A stretch of DNA of 64,000 bases from Bradyrhizobium sp. BRP22 (GTDB lineage: Bacteria; Pseudomonadota; Alphaproteobacteria; Rhizobiales; Xanthobacteraceae), in NCBI RefSeq assembly GCF_020194175.1, contig NZ_JADYVX010000010.1:62001-126000 (forward strand). The letters are read 5' to 3'. Below the pieces are notes generated by a model. It saw only the letters and a program-made list of their open reading frames with translations. It ran no database searches and was not told the DNA's origin. Each line of letters opens with the position of its first letter. Within the stretch, counting starts at the first letter, position 1. Of this stretch, positions 61,512-64,000 are shown one piece after another. Both the position numbers and the translations under genes were made by a program.

Positions 61512-61893
61512 GCACTTTCTCGAGGCTTCCTCAAGTTGACGCCACCTGCACCGTCAAAAAGGGCACCGCCAGCTCCGACCGCGCCATAGATGCCGGCAAA
61601 ATCGCGCACGTCACTTATGCCTGACGCCCGACCTTCCGGGGCGACTGGCGGATGCGCCGGCGGCAACACCGAGGCTGGCGCCCGAGACCCGGAACCGATA
61701 GTTGCGGCCGCGATACGTCAGGACGCCGGTGCCGCCGCCGCCAATGACCGGACCGACTTTCAGGAAATTGACCCGGACATGGCCCGGCGCTTGCTGCCTC
61801 CAATAGCGCCACCGGAAACGCAAATGCGAACAGTGCGACCAACGCAAGAATCGGGACGGACTCCCGCGGTTGCCCAGTCGCGCCGCACCTCAA
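61512..61893 (-). pseudogene. Frameshifted small exported-protein gene
   Basis: Three successive minus-strand frames make up one gene of a small secreted protein family. A signal peptide (SVPILALVALFAFAFPVALL) starts near 61893. One frame later VGPVIGGGGTGVLTYRGRNY and RFRVSGASLGV appear. A third frame carries DVRDFAGIYGAVGAGGALFD and GAGGVNL. I recognise this order (GTGTLTYRGRTYRF, then a YTAVGAG-type segment) as a common family of unknown function. At least two frameshifts and a missing C-terminus show it is broken. Confidence 0.7.
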
Positions 61894-63749
61894 CGAACCA
61901 GTGGCAATTTGATCCGAAACACCGCGCCACCTGAGTTCCGGTTTTCAACCGTGATCTGACCATGGTGCGCATCCACGATCGTGCGGGCGATCGCAAGCCC
62001 CATGCCCATACCTTGCTCCTTGGTCGTGAAGAACGGCTCGAAGATATCCTTCAGATGATCATCGGCGATGCCCGGACCTGCATCGCTGACCAGGATTTCG
62101 GCTTGTTCGTCAGATCTGGCCGTTGCGACGACGACCTCTCGCTTCTCGGATTGCACGTCGGATACGGCATCGATCGCGTTCATGATGAGGTTGAGAACAA
62201 CCTGCTGAAGTTGAACGGTATCGCCCTTGGCCCGCAGCGTCATTGGAGCCGGCACAAACTTCAACCCCACGGCGCGGCCTTCGGCCAAAGGCGACACGAT
62301 GCCGACGGCTCCCGCAATGGTCTCGTTGAGGTCAATCTCGGTAACTTCAGTCGGCACCTTTCTGAGCATGCTGCGAAGGCGACAGATCACCTCGCTCGCC
62401 CGCTGGTCATCACGTCTGATATCAGCCAGAATTTCCCGTATTTCCTCGAGATCGGGCGACACCGATTTCAGCATCAGTTCCGCCGTTTCAGTATTCGTGA
62501 GAATGGATCCGAGCGGCTGATTCAGCTCGTGCGCGATGGAGGCCGCCATTTCTCCGGCAGCCGAATAGCGGTTAACGCGCGCGAGCTCCGCCAAACGCTG
62601 CCGCGATTCGACCTCAGCGAGGCGACGGCGACGACGCTCATGGAGCAATCCGCTGATCAAGGCAGCCTGCACGAGGATCACGCTCGCAATCAGCGCGACC
62701 TGCCATCGATATTTTTCCCAGAATGTCGGCTCGCGAAACAGAATTTCGCTTCCCGCGGGCAGATTGCTCTCGCTGATGCCCCAGCGCTGTAACCCGCGCC
62801 AGTCGTATTTCGGAGGTGCAAACCCGATCGGTTCGATCTTGATGTTGGCAGGCCTCTCGCCACCAAGGATGCGGATCGCAGTATTGACGGCCTTCTCGCT
62901 CGATGCGCCGATCGAATGCATCGGTCCGCCGACGGTGTCCTGGCCGAAAAAGGCTTCCTGGAACGAAAAGATCGGAGCGTTTGCAACAGCATGAAGGCCG
63001 CGCAATGCGAGATCGCCCTCATGGGCGACACCTGCGGCGTCGACCGACATCAGGCCCCAGAACAGAACGGTGTGCGGCGGAAGCGCCGTCGCCCGCTTCA
63101 GGATTTCCTCAAATGACAGATCCGCGTACCAGACGAATGCGACTCGGCTCTCGAAGGGCTTCGCCTCCCTCTTGGCTTCATCGAGCCAGAACTTCTCCAG
63201 GGGAGAAGCGCCGATGACGACGGCGATCGTTTTCGTGTCCGGCAGGACCTGAAGAATACTGCTGAAAAAGGCTGAGAAATCATTGTGGACTGAGATGACG
63301 GTGTCGTTGTCCGTAAGTTCGGCGCGGTTCACCAGCCGCTGTTCGACCGCCGCCAGCACCATGGGCGTATTGGGAAAAAGCTCCGCACGGTATCTCTGGA
63401 CGAAGCTGGCCGCAGGCGCCCCAATGCTTATCACAATGTCGGGCGCCACGTCCTGGTAGAGGGAGCGCAGATAATCGACGAACGGCGCTTCCCGGCCCGG
63501 ATTGTTGAACCGCGCCGTCAGTAGCGTCTGTTCCTGAAGGTCCAGTGGCCATGGCGATTGACGCTCAAGCTCCGCCCGGATAGTCCGGGCAAATTCGCTC
63601 CATGGCCGGAAGTCTCGCCCGAAGGAATGGAGCAGCAGCACGCGCTTGGGTTCGCCGCGTGGTGCGGCGCCGCTTGCCGGCTCCGGCAGGATGACGGACA
63701 AGACCAGCAAGCAGGCGCAGAGCCACGTGGCTACGACCGGCCTGCTCAT
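61890..63749 (-). CDS. Sensor histidine kinase with periplasmic ABC-substrate-binding-like sensor domain
   Basis: This is a 619-residue membrane kinase. Residues 1-28 are a signal/anchor, ~35-320 form a domain like ABC_sub_bind (RVLLLHSFGRDFRPWSEFAR, DIVISIGAPAASF, PIFSFQEAFFGQDTVGGPMH), and ~345-368 are a membrane helix. Then come the phospho-acceptor His407 (ASIAHELNQPLGSIL), the N box (VLNLIMNAIDA), and the G boxes (SDAGPGIADD, GMGMGLAIARTIVDAHHG). The ATG at 63749 is chosen because it starts the signal peptide; 63782 is possible. No response regulator is inside the window, so its partner must lie beyond the right edge or elsewhere. Confidence 0.87.
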   Translation of the reverse strand: MSRPVVATWLCACLLVLSVILPEPASGAAPRGEPKRVLLLHSFGRDFRPWSEFARTIRAELERQSPWPLDLQEQTLLTARFNNPGREAPFVDYLRSLYQDVAPDIVISIGAPAASFVQRYRAELFPNTPMVLAAVEQRLVNRAELTDNDTVISVHNDFSAFFSSILQVLPDTKTIAVVIGASPLEKFWLDEAKREAKPFESRVAFVWYADLSFEEILKRATALPPHTVLFWGLMSVDAAGVAHEGDLALRGLHAVANAPIFSFQEAFFGQDTVGGPMHSIGASSEKAVNTAIRILGGERPANIKIEPIGFAPPKYDWRGLQRWGISESNLPAGSEILFREPTFWEKYRWQVALIASVILVQAALISGLLHERRRRRLAEVESRQRLAELARVNRYSAAGEMAASIAHELNQPLGSILTNTETAELMLKSVSPDLEEIREILADIRRDDQRASEVICRLRSMLRKVPTEVTEIDLNETIAGAVGIVSPLAEGRAVGLKFVPAPMTLRAKGDTVQLQQVVLNLIMNAIDAVSDVQSEKREVVVATARSDEQAEILVSDAGPGIADDHLKDIFEPFFTTKEQGMGMGLAIARTIVDAHHGQITVENRNSGGAVFRIKLPLVR

Positions 63750-64000
63750 GTTGGGCACACCAATGGGGGCATGTCCGCCCATCCCGTTTCCCGCGGCAGT
63801 CTCAGACGTCCGAACTTCGCATCTCAAGTTCGGTAATTCTAGCGCGAATTGCACTACAGCCAACGGCTTACTGCGCCGGGCGACGGCTTCGTGACCCCGG
63901 CCGTAGGCATCCACGGGCTGTACGCAAGAGGATTCGGCTTTGCCGCGCCGCCTTCTCCGTTGCAGCATCAGGCCGGATTGCGCGGGATGAAGTTTGTTGC
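63750..64000. other. Right-edge upstream region, no gene seen
   Basis: The last 251 bases lie upstream of the sensor kinase. The kinase frame remains open to 63968, but the encoded residues are arginine-rich and not conserved-looking. No other coding signal, repeat or site was recognised. Confidence 0.35.

Noticed and set aside
1..64000. Search by eye for CRISPR arrays, tRNA genes, complete insertion sequences and prophage genes
   Set aside because: No regularly spaced repeats, cloverleaf-like sequences, transposase genes or phage structural genes were recognised. A dedicated tRNA or covariance-model scan could not be run here.

Overview
The window looks like chromosomal DNA of a high-GC alphaproteobacterium of the Bradyrhizobium/Nitrobacteraceae type. 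This is inferred from gene content (TonB, tripartite tricarboxylate and Liv-type transport, aromatic ring-hydroxylating oxygenase), from dense GntR/IclR/AraC control of small catabolic operons, and from dispersed palindromic intergenic repeats that I recognise from that group. No tRNA, rRNA, CRISPR array, phage or complete insertion sequence was seen.

Layout. 1-8214: a type II secretion locus, gspE-F-G-H-I-J-K on the minus strand (gspK cut by the window edge) with the secretin gene gspD divergent, then a Sel1-repeat protein (8228-8773) and an orphan membrane protein. 9900-11770: a small hypothetical gene, palindromic repeats and a frameshifted hydrolase pseudogene. 11768-19732: a catabolic cluster with a cyclase-family hydrolase and a CoxG-like protein on the minus strand, facing a plus-strand run of MFS transporter, Asp/Glu-racemase-fold protein, GntR regulator, second racemase-fold protein, hydantoinase/dihydropyrimidinase and alpha/beta hydrolase. 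19764-26090: a mixed region (PPOX flavoprotein, broken AraC gene, membrane protein, GMC oxidoreductase, AraC regulator, truncated methyltransferase, cupin).

26327-33855: an ECF sigma / anti-sigma / TonB-receptor system (FecI-FecR type) followed by a small membrane protein, ExbB and TonB but no ExbD. The receptor carries an N-terminal signalling domain and an extra C-terminal outer-membrane beta-barrel. 33856-34872 is a repeat-rich gap. 34873-43151: a Liv-type ABC transporter operon with a 3-hydroxyisobutyrate-dehydrogenase-like enzyme, an aldehyde dehydrogenase and a GntR regulator. 43294-49286: a tripartite tricarboxylate transporter with a CoA-transferase and an atypical crotonase, controlled by a divergent GntR regulator whose two probable operators are visible between the genes.

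49385-55042: a sorbosone-dehydrogenase-like protein, a flavin amine oxidase overlapping it tail to tail, and a FecBCD-type ABC importer. 55416-61508: a terephthalate-type aromatic dioxygenase operon (alpha, beta, PdxA-like diol dehydrogenase, reductase, aromatic-acid MFS transporter) with a divergent IclR regulator and a clear palindromic operator. 61512-63749: a frameshifted small secreted-protein gene and a sensor histidine kinase with a periplasmic substrate-binding-like sensor domain.

The best candidates for something not yet described are the double-barrel TonB receptor system lacking a local ExbD, and the hydantoinase cluster with two racemase-fold proteins that lack one or both canonical catalytic cysteines.
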